A stretch of 20,610 nucleotides of DNA, taken from positions 1 through 20,610 of the IMG/VR virus record IMGVR_UViG_3300034105_000770; one strand, 5' to 3'. The DNA comes from a virus. The notes below the pieces were generated by a model. The model had not been told where the DNA came from, searched no databases, and saw only the letters and a program-made list of their open reading frames with translations. A program made the position numbers and the translations under genes. Below, piece after piece: positions 12,378 to 20,610 of this stretch (position 1 is its first letter; every line of letters starts with the position of its first letter).

Positions 12378-12877
12378 AAGTTGAAAAGACTTTAAAGAAA
12401 TTCAGGGATTATGTTATCCAACAATCCAGAAGTAATTTAACCAAAGGTGGAAAGAATAGTTCTAAAGAATTATATAATTCAATCGATGGTGAAGTAGTTA
12501 CTGAAAATGGATTTAGCATAGTTGGTTTTACAATGGCAGAATATGGTGCTTATCAGGATAAAGGAGTTTCTGGTAAGATTAAAAAATACAATACACCATA
12601 TAGTTATAAAAATAAAATGCCACCTGTTAAAGCATTTGACAAATGGATAGTAAGAAAAGGTATTGCACCAAGAAACGCTAAAGGAGAATTTCAATCAAGA
12701 AAAGGTTTACAATACGCAATAGCAAGAAGTATCTTTTTAAATGGAATTAAACCTTCTTTATTTTTCACAAAGCCATTTGAAGCAGGATATAAAAAATATA
12801 TAGATGTAGATTTAATAAAAGCATTTGGACAAGATGTTGAAACAATGGTAGATTATAATTTAAAAGATATAAAATGA
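12371..12877 (+). CDS. HK97-gp10-like neck/tail completion protein
   Basis: In this 168-residue protein, the pattern AEYGAYQDKGVSGK (56-69) with an invariant-looking tyrosine/glycine segment, followed by a basic linker and PSLFFTKPFEAGYKKYID near the C-terminus, is like the gp10-type minor virion proteins (with DKG in place of their EfGT.kmp). These sit at the head-tail junction. N-terminal residues 1-25 form a helix and LYNSIDGEV follows, similar to the family's helix then strand. It overlaps the genes on both sides by a few bases (ATGA at the end). Confidence 0.6.
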   Translation: MLEVEKTLKKFRDYVIQQSRSNLTKGGKNSSKELYNSIDGEVVTENGFSIVGFTMAEYGAYQDKGVSGKIKKYNTPYSYKNKMPPVKAFDKWIVRKGIAPRNAKGEFQSRKGLQYAIARSIFLNGIKPSLFFTKPFEAGYKKYIDVDLIKAFGQDVETMVDYNLKDIK

Positions 12878-13044
12878 AAATATATAAACACAAAATAAAA
12901 ATATATAAAGAAGAAGAAGAATATCCAACTTTCACAATAGAAAGCGATACAGAAATTGATTCAAGTATATATTTATTTGATATTTGCAAAGAAGAAGTTT
13001 ACGTTGATGAAGAATTGATTGATACAATATACCATACAATATGA
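12874..13044 (+). CDS. Small acidic protein (56 aa) between tail genes
   Basis: The ORF from ATG 12874 to TGA 13042-13044 is coupled by ATGA at both ends. The N-terminus is basic (MKIYKHKIKIYK), followed by acidic EEEE and a Asp/Glu-rich C-terminal half (EEVYVDEELIDTIYHTI). No family is recognised. The double ATGA coupling strongly supports translation. Confidence 0.55.
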   Translation: MKIYKHKIKIYKEEEEYPTFTIESDTEIDSSIYLFDICKEEVYVDEELIDTIYHTI

Positions 13045-14156
13045 AAGTAGTAAAAGTAAGAAGTCCATTTATAATTGATGTACTTTCACAAGGCAGTACA
13101 CATACTGGAAGTAAAATAATTTTAACTATTTGGAATAAAGGAGCAACAGAACCAACGGTTGGGCAAACTGGTTATTATTCTTTGTCTAAAAACAATCCAA
13201 GCACAACGCAAAGAGATACATATTATAATGTTTCTAATTATGTAAAGGAATTTATTGACAATATTAAGCCTACCAAAATAGCAAGTTCGCCATCTTATGA
13301 AGATAATAATGAATGGGTAAATTTTAGAGTAAGAAAATCTTGGTATAACGGAACAACTTATACGGAAATTTCTAATGTATTATATGTAGGTGTAAATGGA
13401 TTTACAACTTATACACAAGGAGTAAATGCTATTTTTGATTATTTTACTCCTGGTTTTTTATCTAATAAATTAGTTTCAAAAAATATATTAAAATCAAGTT
13501 CTTCTTTAAAAAGTTATGTTAATTATTTAGTTGATTTTTCTCCTGGATTTCGATTAGATATAATTTATGTAAAATTAGACCAAAGTTATAGTATTTCACA
13601 AAGTATTACTGGATTAAATGGAATATATAATTTTAAGATACCTTTGACATTATATCCAACAAATGTAAATTTTATAGATGGAAATAGATTAGATGTAAAT
13701 TTATACAATGCAAGTAATGTACAAGTTGCAGTAGATGTTATTTATACTTATATAAATGAAGAATGTAAATATACACCTGTTGAATGTACTTTTATAAATA
13801 GATATGGAGGTTGGGAATTCTTAACTTTTTTTAAGCAACAAACTAATACTGTTGCAGTAAAAGGAACAGATTATAAATTAATGCCAAGTGCAATAAACTA
13901 TAACACATCTAAAGGGCAAGTAAAATCATTTAATATAAATGGAACACAAACTATAAAATTAAATACAGGATTTGTAGATGAGAATTATTCAGAATTAATA
14001 ACTGATTTATTATTAAGTGAAACTGTTTTGTTAGATGACAAACCTGTAACCGTAAAAACACAAGGGATCGAATTAAAGACATCTTTAAAAGATAAATTGA
14101 TAAACTACGAAATGGAGTTTGAATACGCTTATAACCTTATAAATGATGTTGTATGA
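13041..14156 (+). CDS. Tail-associated virion protein, probably distal tail/tail tip
   Basis: This 371-residue, mostly beta-rich protein (many Asn, Ser, Thr and Tyr) has no cleavage signal or enzyme motif. The C-terminal third (INRYGGWEFLTFFKQQ, LLLSETVLLDDKPVTVKTQG and ELKTSLKDKLINYEMEFEYA) resembles a conserved C-terminal block in tail proteins of Bacteroidota phages (from memory). Its place before a very large tail protein, and the 4-nt overlap with it, fits a distal tail or baseplate component. The exact role cannot be read directly; a major tail protein is less likely because of the length. Confidence 0.55.
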   Translation: MKVVKVRSPFIIDVLSQGSTHTGSKIILTIWNKGATEPTVGQTGYYSLSKNNPSTTQRDTYYNVSNYVKEFIDNIKPTKIASSPSYEDNNEWVNFRVRKSWYNGTTYTEISNVLYVGVNGFTTYTQGVNAIFDYFTPGFLSNKLVSKNILKSSSSLKSYVNYLVDFSPGFRLDIIYVKLDQSYSISQSITGLNGIYNFKIPLTLYPTNVNFIDGNRLDVNLYNASNVQVAVDVIYTYINEECKYTPVECTFINRYGGWEFLTFFKQQTNTVAVKGTDYKLMPSAINYNTSKGQVKSFNINGTQTIKLNTGFVDENYSELITDLLLSETVLLDDKPVTVKTQGIELKTSLKDKLINYEMEFEYAYNLINDVV

Positions 14157-16849
14157 TAGTAGTTGGTATATACATTAAAGATTCAATTACATTAGAATAC
14201 AACCGAGTAGAATTATTTAACGATGAAAAAATATCTGTTAATAGTTCTATTCAAAATGTTAATGATATAAGTAAAACCTATACTGATTTTAGTCAAACAT
14301 TTACTGTCCCTGCATCAAAACAAAATAATAAAATATTCAGACATTGGTACGAAAATTCAAATGATAATGGATTTAGTACATTAAAAAAAGCTGATGCATA
14401 TATTGAGATAGATACCATTCCATTTAGAAGTGGTAAAATACAATTAGAAAGTGCAAATGTAAAAGATGGGCAACCACAAGATTATAGCATTACATTTATT
14501 GGTGCTTTAGGTAGTTTAAAAGATAAATTTAACGGTTTATTTTTAAAAGATTTAACAGATACTACTTATGATTTTGAGTACACTGCTTCAGTTGTAAAAG
14601 ATAAAGTTGTAGATGCTGCTACAAGTGCTGATGTAATGTTTCCTTTAATTAGTTCTAATAGATATTGGAATTATAATAGTGCAACAGACCCTACAAATAA
14701 CATAAGTGATACTGCATATCCAATAAGATATAATGAATTATTTCCTGCTATAAAATTATCAGCAGTTTTAAATATGATTTCAAATGATAGTAATATTTTA
14801 AACTTAAATTTTAACGGTTCGTTTTTAAGTGATGCAAGATTTACAAATGCCTATTTATATTTAAAGAACTCAGATGAGTTTAAATATAGATCTGAACAAA
14901 GTTTAATAACTTATGATAATCAATCTGGAAATACATTACTAATAGATTTTAATTTAGCAAATGATACTTTTAGATTTGCCAGTGGTACATCTCGCTATAG
15001 AGCAGAGATATACATAGCCCCTACAGTAGCAAATATAGTATACACACTTACATTATTAAAAAATGATGAGGTTTTTATTTCTGTAGATGCAACCTCAATA
15101 GTTGGTTCACAATATTATAAATTTCTTGATGAATATACAAATACAAATACAGCAGATGTTTATAAATTTGTAATTTCAAGCGAGTCAAGTATGACATTTA
15201 ATTCTACTTTATTATTAGGTGCAAGAGTTGGATTTTCTTATATAACAGAAACAATAACTAAAAATACAAATCAAACTGTTACAGTTGGAAATTTATCTAT
15301 TAAAAAATATTTTCCAGAAATAAAAATAGAAGATTTTTTTAGTGCATTATTAAAAATGTTCAATTTGACTTGTTATTCAACTGATGGAATAAACTATACT
15401 ATTGAACAATTAGAAAGTTATTATACAAGTGGAACAATTAGAGATATTACAAAATATATTAAATCTGATAACGTAAATTTAAATAGGGTTAAAACGTATA
15501 AGAAAATAAACTTTGAATATGAAAAATCAGAATCATTAGTAAACGTAGGATTTAATTCTGCTAATGGAATTCAATATGGCTCTTTATTTTACGATACAAA
15601 TAATGATGGAGATGAATATAATATTAAATTGCCTTTTGAAGATTTAAACTTTAATAATTTACAAGATAAATTACAAGTCGGCTATGCTTTAAAAACAGAT
15701 TTACAAAAGTATACTCCCAAACCTGTTATATTATACGATTATAATCCTACTGCATTAACACCATTAACAGGAACTGATTTTTGGTTTAATACAAGTATAA
15801 GCGGTGGTACATCAACACAACATACATCTTATAAATCCTTTGGGCAAGAATATTATGATGGAACAGATACTTATAGTTTAAATTTTAATATTCAACAATC
15901 AACATTAACAAATGAAATAATAACTAATAGTTTATACAATCAATATTACGAAAACTATTTAGCTAATATATTTGATTCTAAAGCAAGATTAATTAAAGTT
16001 AGTGGAATATTACCAACATCATTATTAACTACGCTTAAATTAAACGATAGGCTTATTATAAGAGATAAGAGATATTTGATTAATACCTTTACAACAGATT
16101 TAACAACAGGAGAAGTTCAATTTGAATTACTAACAGATTTTAGAGAAGTACCTGATACAAGTATTGTATTAAATTTAGACGCTGGTAATACAGAATCTTA
16201 TCCAGGTACAGGAACATTATGGACAGATTTAAGTCAATATAGTAATAATGGAACACTTGTAAATAGTCCTACTTTTACTTCTGCAAATGGAGGAGGTATT
16301 GTATTTGATGGTACTGATGATTATGTTTCAATATCAGATACCACTATATTAAGACCTACTGTTTTTACTTTAGATGTATGGATTAAACCAACAAGTTTTA
16401 CTAATATTAATAGCACATTAATTGTAAAACCTTATAATGGTCCGCCTTGGGTTACTCCATTTTTATCATATATGATTAGAATAAATAACTATGGAACTAT
16501 TTTGCAATGTTCAACAAATAATGGTACTTATTGTCCTTTAAATGTAAATTATTCTTTTACCACAAATACTATATATAATATTGTATACACATATGATAGT
16601 AGTACGGGTATAGCTATTGCTTATTTAAATGGTAATCAAATAGGTACAACTACTTTTACATCAGGAAATATACTTTATAGTAATTTACCTGTACTATTAG
16701 GTAGTAGTGGAGGGTATGTAAGTACTGGAGGTCAATTTAATGAAGGATTTACCGGCACTATTTATAATGTAAATACCTATAATAGATTTTTATCATCAAC
16801 AGAAATATTACAAAACTTTAATGGAATAAAATCAAGATATGGATTATAA
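14153..16849 (+). CDS. Large tail-tip/baseplate hub-like protein with C-terminal LamG domain
   Basis: In this 898-residue protein, residues 1-120 (VGIYIKDSITLEYNRVELFN, then SKTYTDFSQTFTVPASKQN) and the end of the middle part (LKLNDRLIIRDKRYLINTFT then LTTGEVQFELLTDFRE) look like a tail hub or Tal-type protein of Bacteroidota phages. From about residue 668 a LamG/concanavalin-like jellyroll begins: LDAGNTESYPGTGTLWTDLS, GGIVFDGTDDYVSI, FTLDVWIKP, and it closes with IYNVNTYNRFLSSTEILQNF. LamG domains bind sugars or proteins, so this part probably recognises the host surface. A fused carbohydrate-binding domain on a tail tip fits a receptor-binding role; this is inferred. Confidence 0.7.
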   Translation: MIVVGIYIKDSITLEYNRVELFNDEKISVNSSIQNVNDISKTYTDFSQTFTVPASKQNNKIFRHWYENSNDNGFSTLKKADAYIEIDTIPFRSGKIQLESANVKDGQPQDYSITFIGALGSLKDKFNGLFLKDLTDTTYDFEYTASVVKDKVVDAATSADVMFPLISSNRYWNYNSATDPTNNISDTAYPIRYNELFPAIKLSAVLNMISNDSNILNLNFNGSFLSDARFTNAYLYLKNSDEFKYRSEQSLITYDNQSGNTLLIDFNLANDTFRFASGTSRYRAEIYIAPTVANIVYTLTLLKNDEVFISVDATSIVGSQYYKFLDEYTNTNTADVYKFVISSESSMTFNSTLLLGARVGFSYITETITKNTNQTVTVGNLSIKKYFPEIKIEDFFSALLKMFNLTCYSTDGINYTIEQLESYYTSGTIRDITKYIKSDNVNLNRVKTYKKINFEYEKSESLVNVGFNSANGIQYGSLFYDTNNDGDEYNIKLPFEDLNFNNLQDKLQVGYALKTDLQKYTPKPVILYDYNPTALTPLTGTDFWFNTSISGGTSTQHTSYKSFGQEYYDGTDTYSLNFNIQQSTLTNEIITNSLYNQYYENYLANIFDSKARLIKVSGILPTSLLTTLKLNDRLIIRDKRYLINTFTTDLTTGEVQFELLTDFREVPDTSIVLNLDAGNTESYPGTGTLWTDLSQYSNNGTLVNSPTFTSANGGGIVFDGTDDYVSISDTTILRPTVFTLDVWIKPTSFTNINSTLIVKPYNGPPWVTPFLSYMIRINNYGTILQCSTNNGTYCPLNVNYSFTTNTIYNIVYTYDSSTGIAIAYLNGNQIGTTTFTSGNILYSNLPVLLGSSGGYVSTGGQFNEGFTGTIYNVNTYNRFLSSTEILQNFNGIKSRYGL

Positions 16850-17096
16850 TCAAAGACAATTTATGATTTTTAATACTGAAGAATTATCTCAAATAGATTT
16901 TACACAAGTATTAGAAACATCAATAGAAACAGTTATGAAGTCAGTAGACGGAACAAAAACATTTGTTAAATGGGAGCAAGAACAAACGCCTATTAGTGTA
17001 GAATCTTTAACAACAAAAGAAGGTCCTTATACATATGAAGAAATATTAGAAATTCTTTCAACACCTGAATGGAATCCAACAATAGAAGAAATATAA
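16839..17096 (+). CDS. Small conserved virion-region protein, function unknown
   Basis: The 85-residue protein begins at ATG 16839, overlapping the LamG protein by 11 nt. The sequence FTQVLETSIETVMKSVDGTK followed by FVKWE, then GPYTYEEILEILSTPEWNP, matches a short acidic protein I recall from environmental phages near tail genes, without known function. The regular acidic pattern and the C-terminal helix suggest a folded domain. It could be a tail fibre chaperone or a small tail component; neither can be shown here. Confidence 0.55.
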   Translation: MDYNQRQFMIFNTEELSQIDFTQVLETSIETVMKSVDGTKTFVKWEQEQTPISVESLTTKEGPYTYEEILEILSTPEWNPTIEEI

Positions 17097-17100
17097 AATT

Positions 17101-17259
17101 ATGATAAAGCACATTTTAGATTTATTAGCATTAGATGAATTTTACGGACAAAGTGAATTGATTGAAATAGCTAAAGGAAAATATCAAAGACCAACAACAT
17201 TAAAACAAGGATTTAACCAAATCAAAAGAGAAATAAAATGGCTGAAAAGAAAACAATAG
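17101..17259 (+). CDS. Tiny protein overlapping the tape measure start (52 aa)
   Basis: The ORF begins at ATG 17101, 4 nt after the previous stop, and ends in TAG 17257-17259, 22 nt inside the tape measure gene. The product starts MIKHILDLLALDEFYGQSEL and ends with a very basic tail (IKREIKWLKRKQ). Position directly before the tape measure gene is like small chaperone-like genes in other phages, but no family is recognised. Support is moderate: position, spacing and overlap. Confidence 0.45.
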   Translation: MIKHILDLLALDEFYGQSELIEIAKGKYQRPTTLKQGFNQIKREIKWLKRKQ

Positions 17260-18938
17260 AGTTAGAAATAAAATCAAATGTTGGTGAATCTATTGCTGAT
17301 TTAAAAGCATTAAAAAGGCAGTTAAAAGATACTGCTGCAGGTTCTGAAGATTTTAAAAAGTTATATAACCAAATAGACGATTTAGAAGATAAAATTAAAT
17401 CCTCTAAAAACGCTTCATCTGATTGGATTGATAGTTTAGAAAGTGCAGGTGGCCCATTAGGTATGGTTGGTGGTGCTTTAAATAAGGCAAAGGTAGCTAC
17501 TCAATCTTTTGGTGGTGCTTTAAAAGCAACAGGAATAGGTTTATTTGTTTCTTTAATTGGTGGATTAGTTGCTGCATTTCAAGACAATGAAAATGCAATG
17601 AAGAAAATCCAACCATTATTAAATGGATTGGGTAAATTATTTAATGGTGTATTTAGAGCAGTAGAACCTTTATTTAATACATTAGTTGATTTAGCTATTA
17701 GTGCTTTACCTACTGTATCAAAAGCATTTGGTGTAGTATATAGTTCTGTTACTGCAGTATTCCAATCTTTAGGAATATTAGGTAGTGCAATTAAAAAACT
17801 TATTTCTGGAGATTTTAGCGGGGCTTGGAAAGATGCAAAAAGTTCTGTTAATGATTTTAGTTCTAATTATGATAAATCTGTAAAAAGATTTAACGAAGGG
17901 ACAAAAGAAATGTCTAAAACTGAAAAAGAAGAAGCTGAAAAAAGAGCAGAAGCAAGAAAGGCATCACAAGAAAAACAAGCGGCTAATGATGAAAAAGCTA
18001 AACAAGAAAGAATAAGAAAAGCAGAAGAAGAAAAAAAGAGATTAGAAGAAATAGAAAAAGAACGTCAAGCATTCATAAGTAGTCAAGGAGAAAGAGCAAG
18101 AGATGAATACGAAGCAGCACAAAAATTAATTGCAGACACAAAAAAAGCAAATGAAGATGCTTTAAAAACTGAAAATCAAATTAAAGTTGAAAAAGAAAAT
18201 GCTGATTTTGAATTAAAAAAACAAAGTTTATTACAAAAAGGTTTATCTACTGAAGAAATAGAAAAAGAACATAAAAGAAAATTAGCTGAATTAGATACAG
18301 AATATTTTGCAAGTGAATCAGATAAATCTACTAAAAGAGATGCAGATGAAAAAGCAAAAGCAGATAAATTAGCACAATATGAGATAGATGCTCAAAAAAG
18401 AAAATACGAGGCTTTATCTTTAGTAACACAAGGTGGAATGAATTTACTTGCTGCTTTGCAAGATGCAGGAATAGCTAAAAGTAAAGCAGGGCAAATGGCA
18501 ATGAAAGCATTAACATTAGTTCAAATAGGTATAGATACTGCATCAGCGTTTTCAAATGCAGTACCAATGGCAATTAAAGCAGGAGCAGAAGCAGCAAAAT
18601 TAGCAGGACCAGGAGCACCTATTGCTGGACCATTAGCAACTGCTGCATCTTATTTAAGTTCTGCTACAATGATTGCATCTAATATAGCAAAAGCTAAAAA
18701 ATTATTATCAAGTGGAGGAAGTGCTACACCTGCTTCAGGCGGAGGGGTTGGTGGAGGTGCTGCTCCTACTCCTGCTGCTCCCGCATTTAACGTAGTAGGT
18801 GCAAGTTCAACAAATCAATTAGCACAAACAATAGGAAATCAACAACAACAACCTATAAAGGCTTATGTGGTTTCTAATGATGTTACAACTGCTCAAAGTT
18901 TAGACAGAAATATAATTTCAAGTGCTTCAATAGGATAA
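17238..18938 (+). CDS. Tape measure protein (short)
   Basis: In this 566-residue protein, residues about 100-115 (GLFVSLIGGLVAAFQ) and 120-165 are hydrophobic helices like those of tape measure proteins. Residues about 215-355 are a long Lys/Glu/Ala coiled coil (KTEKEEAEKRAEARKASQEK and on). Residues about 425-490 are Ala/Gly-rich helical, then comes a Gly/Pro/Ala linker (GGSATPASGGGVGGGAAP). The C-terminus QPIKAYVVSNDVTTAQSLDR is a conserved end in Bacteroidota phages. It sets tail length and helps DNA entry; at about 0.15 nm per residue a tail near 85 nm would be expected, if it follows the classic rule. No lysozyme or peptidase domain is seen. Confidence 0.8.
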   Translation: MAEKKTIELEIKSNVGESIADLKALKRQLKDTAAGSEDFKKLYNQIDDLEDKIKSSKNASSDWIDSLESAGGPLGMVGGALNKAKVATQSFGGALKATGIGLFVSLIGGLVAAFQDNENAMKKIQPLLNGLGKLFNGVFRAVEPLFNTLVDLAISALPTVSKAFGVVYSSVTAVFQSLGILGSAIKKLISGDFSGAWKDAKSSVNDFSSNYDKSVKRFNEGTKEMSKTEKEEAEKRAEARKASQEKQAANDEKAKQERIRKAEEEKKRLEEIEKERQAFISSQGERARDEYEAAQKLIADTKKANEDALKTENQIKVEKENADFELKKQSLLQKGLSTEEIEKEHKRKLAELDTEYFASESDKSTKRDADEKAKADKLAQYEIDAQKRKYEALSLVTQGGMNLLAALQDAGIAKSKAGQMAMKALTLVQIGIDTASAFSNAVPMAIKAGAEAAKLAGPGAPIAGPLATAASYLSSATMIASNIAKAKKLLSSGGSATPASGGGVGGGAAPTPAAPAFNVVGASSTNQLAQTIGNQQQQPIKAYVVSNDVTTAQSLDRNIISSASIG

Positions 18939-18977
18939 ACAAAATAAATATAAATTAATTATAATTAAAAAAATACA

Positions 18978-19580
18978 ATGGCTAAAAAATTAGAAACAAT
19001 AGAATTATTTATTGACGAAAGTCAAGATAAAGATGGTATAGATGCTTTAAGTTTAGTTAAGTTTCCTGCAATAGAAGAAAATTGGGTTGCTTTAAATAAT
19101 CATAGAATTGAATTTAAATCAGTTGATGATGAAAAAAGAATTATTATAGGTTTGGCTTTAGTTCCAGATAAACTTATTTATAGAAAAAATGGTGATTATG
19201 AATATAATATTAAATTCTCAAAAGAAACTGTAAACAAGGCAGCAAGATTATATTTAAAAAAATTAAATAATAACAATGCTACATTAGAACACAAAACAGA
19301 AGTTGAAGGAGTTTCAGTTGTAGAGTCTTGGACAGTTGATAATCCTAAAATAGATAAAACTGCTTTATATGATTTAAATGCAGTAGAAGGTGCTTGGGCA
19401 GTTATTATGAGTATTGACAATGATAAAGTTTGGAAAGAAATTAAAAACGGAACTTATTTAGGAATAAGTGTCGAAGGATATTTTTCGGACAAATTAGAAA
19501 TGAGTTTAGAACTTGCTAAAGAACAAGAATTAATAGACAAAATAAAATCAATAATAACTAATGCTGAAATTAATAAATAA
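18978..19580 (+). CDS. XkdF-like prohead serine protease (Peptidase_S78_2)
   Basis: The 200-residue protein begins with DGIDALSLVKFPAIEENWVA (19-38), followed by RIIIGLALVPDKLIYRK (54-70), then LEHKTEVEGVSVVESW (103-118) with the likely catalytic His105, and GTYLGISVEGYF (158-169) with the likely nucleophile Ser164. This layout matches the XkdF-type phage protease, which trims scaffold and capsid proteins during head maturation. A probable scaffold gene starts 613 nt downstream, consistent with this. The 39-nt leader holds an AT-only palindrome but no clear promoter. Confidence 0.85.
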   Translation: MAKKLETIELFIDESQDKDGIDALSLVKFPAIEENWVALNNHRIEFKSVDDEKRIIIGLALVPDKLIYRKNGDYEYNIKFSKETVNKAARLYLKKLNNNNATLEHKTEVEGVSVVESWTVDNPKIDKTALYDLNAVEGAWAVIMSIDNDKVWKEIKNGTYLGISVEGYFSDKLEMSLELAKEQELIDKIKSIITNAEINK

Positions 19581-19584
19581 AATT

Positions 19585-19764
19585 ATGGGAAAGACAAGTT
19601 CACCAACAGGTGGTAATAGAGGTTGCTTATGCAAAGATGGTAAATACTCGCAAAAATGTTGCAATGGAGAATTATCAGAACAAGGAATAGGAACTTTAGT
19701 TGGAGGTTCTACTGCAGTAGTTAGAGATGGAGCAGGAAATATAATTTCAACAAGAACAACGTAA
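19585..19764 (+). CDS. Conserved CxC...CC mini-protein next to head genes
   Basis: This gives 59 residues from ATG 19585 (MGKTSSPTGGNRG). An in-frame ATG at 19561 inside the protease gene would add eight residues and is the alternative. The core GCLCKDGKYSQKCCNGELSE (13-32), with CxC and CC pairs, followed by QGIGTL, is a repeated pattern in small proteins near head genes of Bacteroidota phages (from memory). The Cys arrangement may bind metal or form disulfides in the virion. No function is known. Confidence 0.65.
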   Translation: MGKTSSPTGGNRGCLCKDGKYSQKCCNGELSEQGIGTLVGGSTAVVRDGAGNIISTRTT

Positions 19765-19785
19765 TTTATAACAAAGTGTTATAAA
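19765..19785 (+). terminator. Perfect 9-bp hairpin between head genes
   Basis: TTTATAACA (19765-19773) pairs perfectly with TGTTATAAA (19777-19785) around a 3-nt AAG loop, starting at the stop codon of the mini-protein gene. A-rich sequence rather than T follows, so on the + strand it is not a classic terminator; it may be a processing or stability hairpin. Its symmetry could also suit a DNA-binding dimer. Confidence 0.4.
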
Positions 19786-19811
19786 AATAATTATAATAAA
19801 AAAATAATAAT

Positions 19812-20171
19812 ATGACAACTGAAAAATTAGTAAACAATGCTTTGTTTGGAAAAACAGAATTAGCTTCTCAAAAAATAGAGTTAGCTTTAATTGATGACTT
19901 AACTAAATCTTTAAATAAATCTAAAGCAAGTTATAAAGAATTTAATGATTCGTTTCAAAAATTTGTAGATTTTAGAAGATTGGTTATTTTAGAAGGTGAG
20001 AAATATTCAAAAGATGCTAATGAAATGATTAATTTATATGAAAATGCAGCTAAACAAGCAAAAGAATTAGGATTAGATTTTAATTCAATACAAATTGCAA
20101 AAGATGTAAGAAGTTTAATTGGAAGTGGAGACCCAAATGTAATTACAAAAACAATTAATAGTCTTAAATAA
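19812..20171 (+). CDS. Helical virion-region protein, possible scaffold-like or head protein
   Basis: The 119-residue protein is mostly alpha-helical with heptad-like patterns (ELASQKIELALIDDLTKSLN, then YENAAKQAKELGLDFNSIQI). From memory, proteins of this type (beginning with a GKTELASxKxELAL-like segment) sit between protease and capsid genes in Bacteroidota phages. Its function is not known. It starts 26 nt after the hairpin with an A/T leader, and ends 21 nt before the probable scaffold. Confidence 0.55.
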   Translation: MTTEKLVNNALFGKTELASQKIELALIDDLTKSLNKSKASYKEFNDSFQKFVDFRRLVILEGEKYSKDANEMINLYENAAKQAKELGLDFNSIQIAKDVRSLIGSGDPNVITKTINSLK

Positions 20172-20192
20172 GTAAATGTTAAATAAGTAAAT

Positions 20193-20610
20193 ATGAATGT
20201 AATTAATGAAATCAAAACTCTTTTGGGTATGGAAGTAAAACTTGCCCAAATGAAACTTAAAGACGGAGTTACTGTTATAGAAGCTGATGCTTTTGAAATG
20301 GATAACAATGTTTTTATTGTAAACGGGGAGGAAAAAATTCCTATGCCTGTTGGAGAATACGAACTTGAAGACGGAATGATTTTAGTTGTAGCAGTAGAAG
20401 GTATTATTGCTGAAATTAAAGAACCTGTTGCAGAAGTTGAAGAAGCTCCTGAAGTAGAAGAAGAAGTAGAAGCACAAGCTGCTACACCTGCTACACCTAA
20501 AAGAATTGTTGAATCAGTTTCTAAAGAAATGTTCTTTTCTGAAATTGAAAAACTACGTACTGAAATTGCTGAATTAAAATTAGCAAAAGAAGTTGTTAAA
20601 GAAGAATTAA
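20193..20610 (+). CDS. Probable scaffolding/capsid assembly protein (partial, runs off the right edge)
   Basis: ATG 20193 opens a frame that stays open to the end of the window (139 complete codons). The protein begins MNVINEIKTLLGMEVKLAQM and has a compact acidic N-terminal domain (VIEADAFEMDNNVFIVNGEE, PVGEYELEDGMILVVAVEG). A Glu/Val/Ala/Pro-rich flexible linker follows, then a coiled coil (EIEKLRTEIAELKLAKEVVK). This matches scaffold proteins of Bacteroidota phages, which drive prohead assembly and are cut by the XkdF-like protease. The major capsid gene is expected just beyond the window. Confidence 0.7.
   Translation, partial: MNVINEIKTLLGMEVKLAQMKLKDGVTVIEADAFEMDNNVFIVNGEEKIPMPVGEYELEDGMILVVAVEGIIAEIKEPVAEVEEAPEVEEEVEAQAATPATPKRIVESVSKEMFFSEIEKLRTEIAELKLAKEVVKEEL

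Noticed and set aside
18955-18968. Perfect 14-bp palindrome TTAATTATAATTAA before the protease gene
   Set aside because: It contains only A and T in very AT-rich DNA, so it is likely by chance; no supporting second copy was seen.
1-20610. tRNA or rRNA genes
   Set aside because: No cloverleaf-like GC-richer segment with GTTCRA-type T-loop was seen on either strand; this was by eye, not a covariance search.

Overview
This window looks like part of the genome of a tailed double-stranded DNA phage, or a prophage, of a Bacteroidota host, most likely Flavobacteriia-like. The DNA is very AT-rich. Starts follow A-rich leaders (for example AAACAAACAAATG) with no Shine-Dalgarno sequence, and two promoters match the Bacteroidota -7 motif TAnnTTTG. 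All supported genes lie on the + strand, tightly packed, often with 1-17 nt overlaps (TAATG, ATGA). No integrase, repressor or lysis gene is visible, so lifestyle cannot be judged.

Left part (1-9214), replication, DNA modification and regulation. It holds the tail of a likely SSB-like protein, a RecA/RepA-type ATPase, a small membrane protein, an ECF-like sigma factor and an HNH endonuclease. Next come a candidate PD-(D/E)XK protein and a run of tiny helical proteins ending in a strong terminator at 4497-4524. A new promoter then drives small genes. A D12-class adenine methylase follows, inside a segment that looks foreign, then a ribbon-helix-helix protein, a RecE/DUF3799-type nuclease, a second (beta-class) DNA methyltransferase, a stand-alone DnaA domain-IV protein and several very small genes, two of them rich in cysteine.

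Right part (9258-20610), packaging and virion assembly. It has a candidate small terminase and the large terminase, followed by a single-gene unit with its own promoter and terminator. Then come a tail assembly chaperone with a -1 frameshift signal, two tail-completion/neck-like proteins, two large tail-tip proteins (the second carrying a C-terminal LamG domain), a short tape measure protein, an XkdF-type prohead protease, a conserved CxC/CC mini-protein, a helical protein and the start of a probable scaffold protein. Portal, major capsid and major tail proteins are not recognisable here. The tail genes sit between terminase and head-maturation genes, which is not the usual siphophage order.

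The most notable points are the T9 slippery run with about 190 nt of dual coding at 11669-11857, the DnaA domain-IV/coiled-coil protein at 8031, the methylase cassette flanked by paired repeats at 5180 and 5964, and two near-identical promoter/leader modules at about 4569 and 10880.
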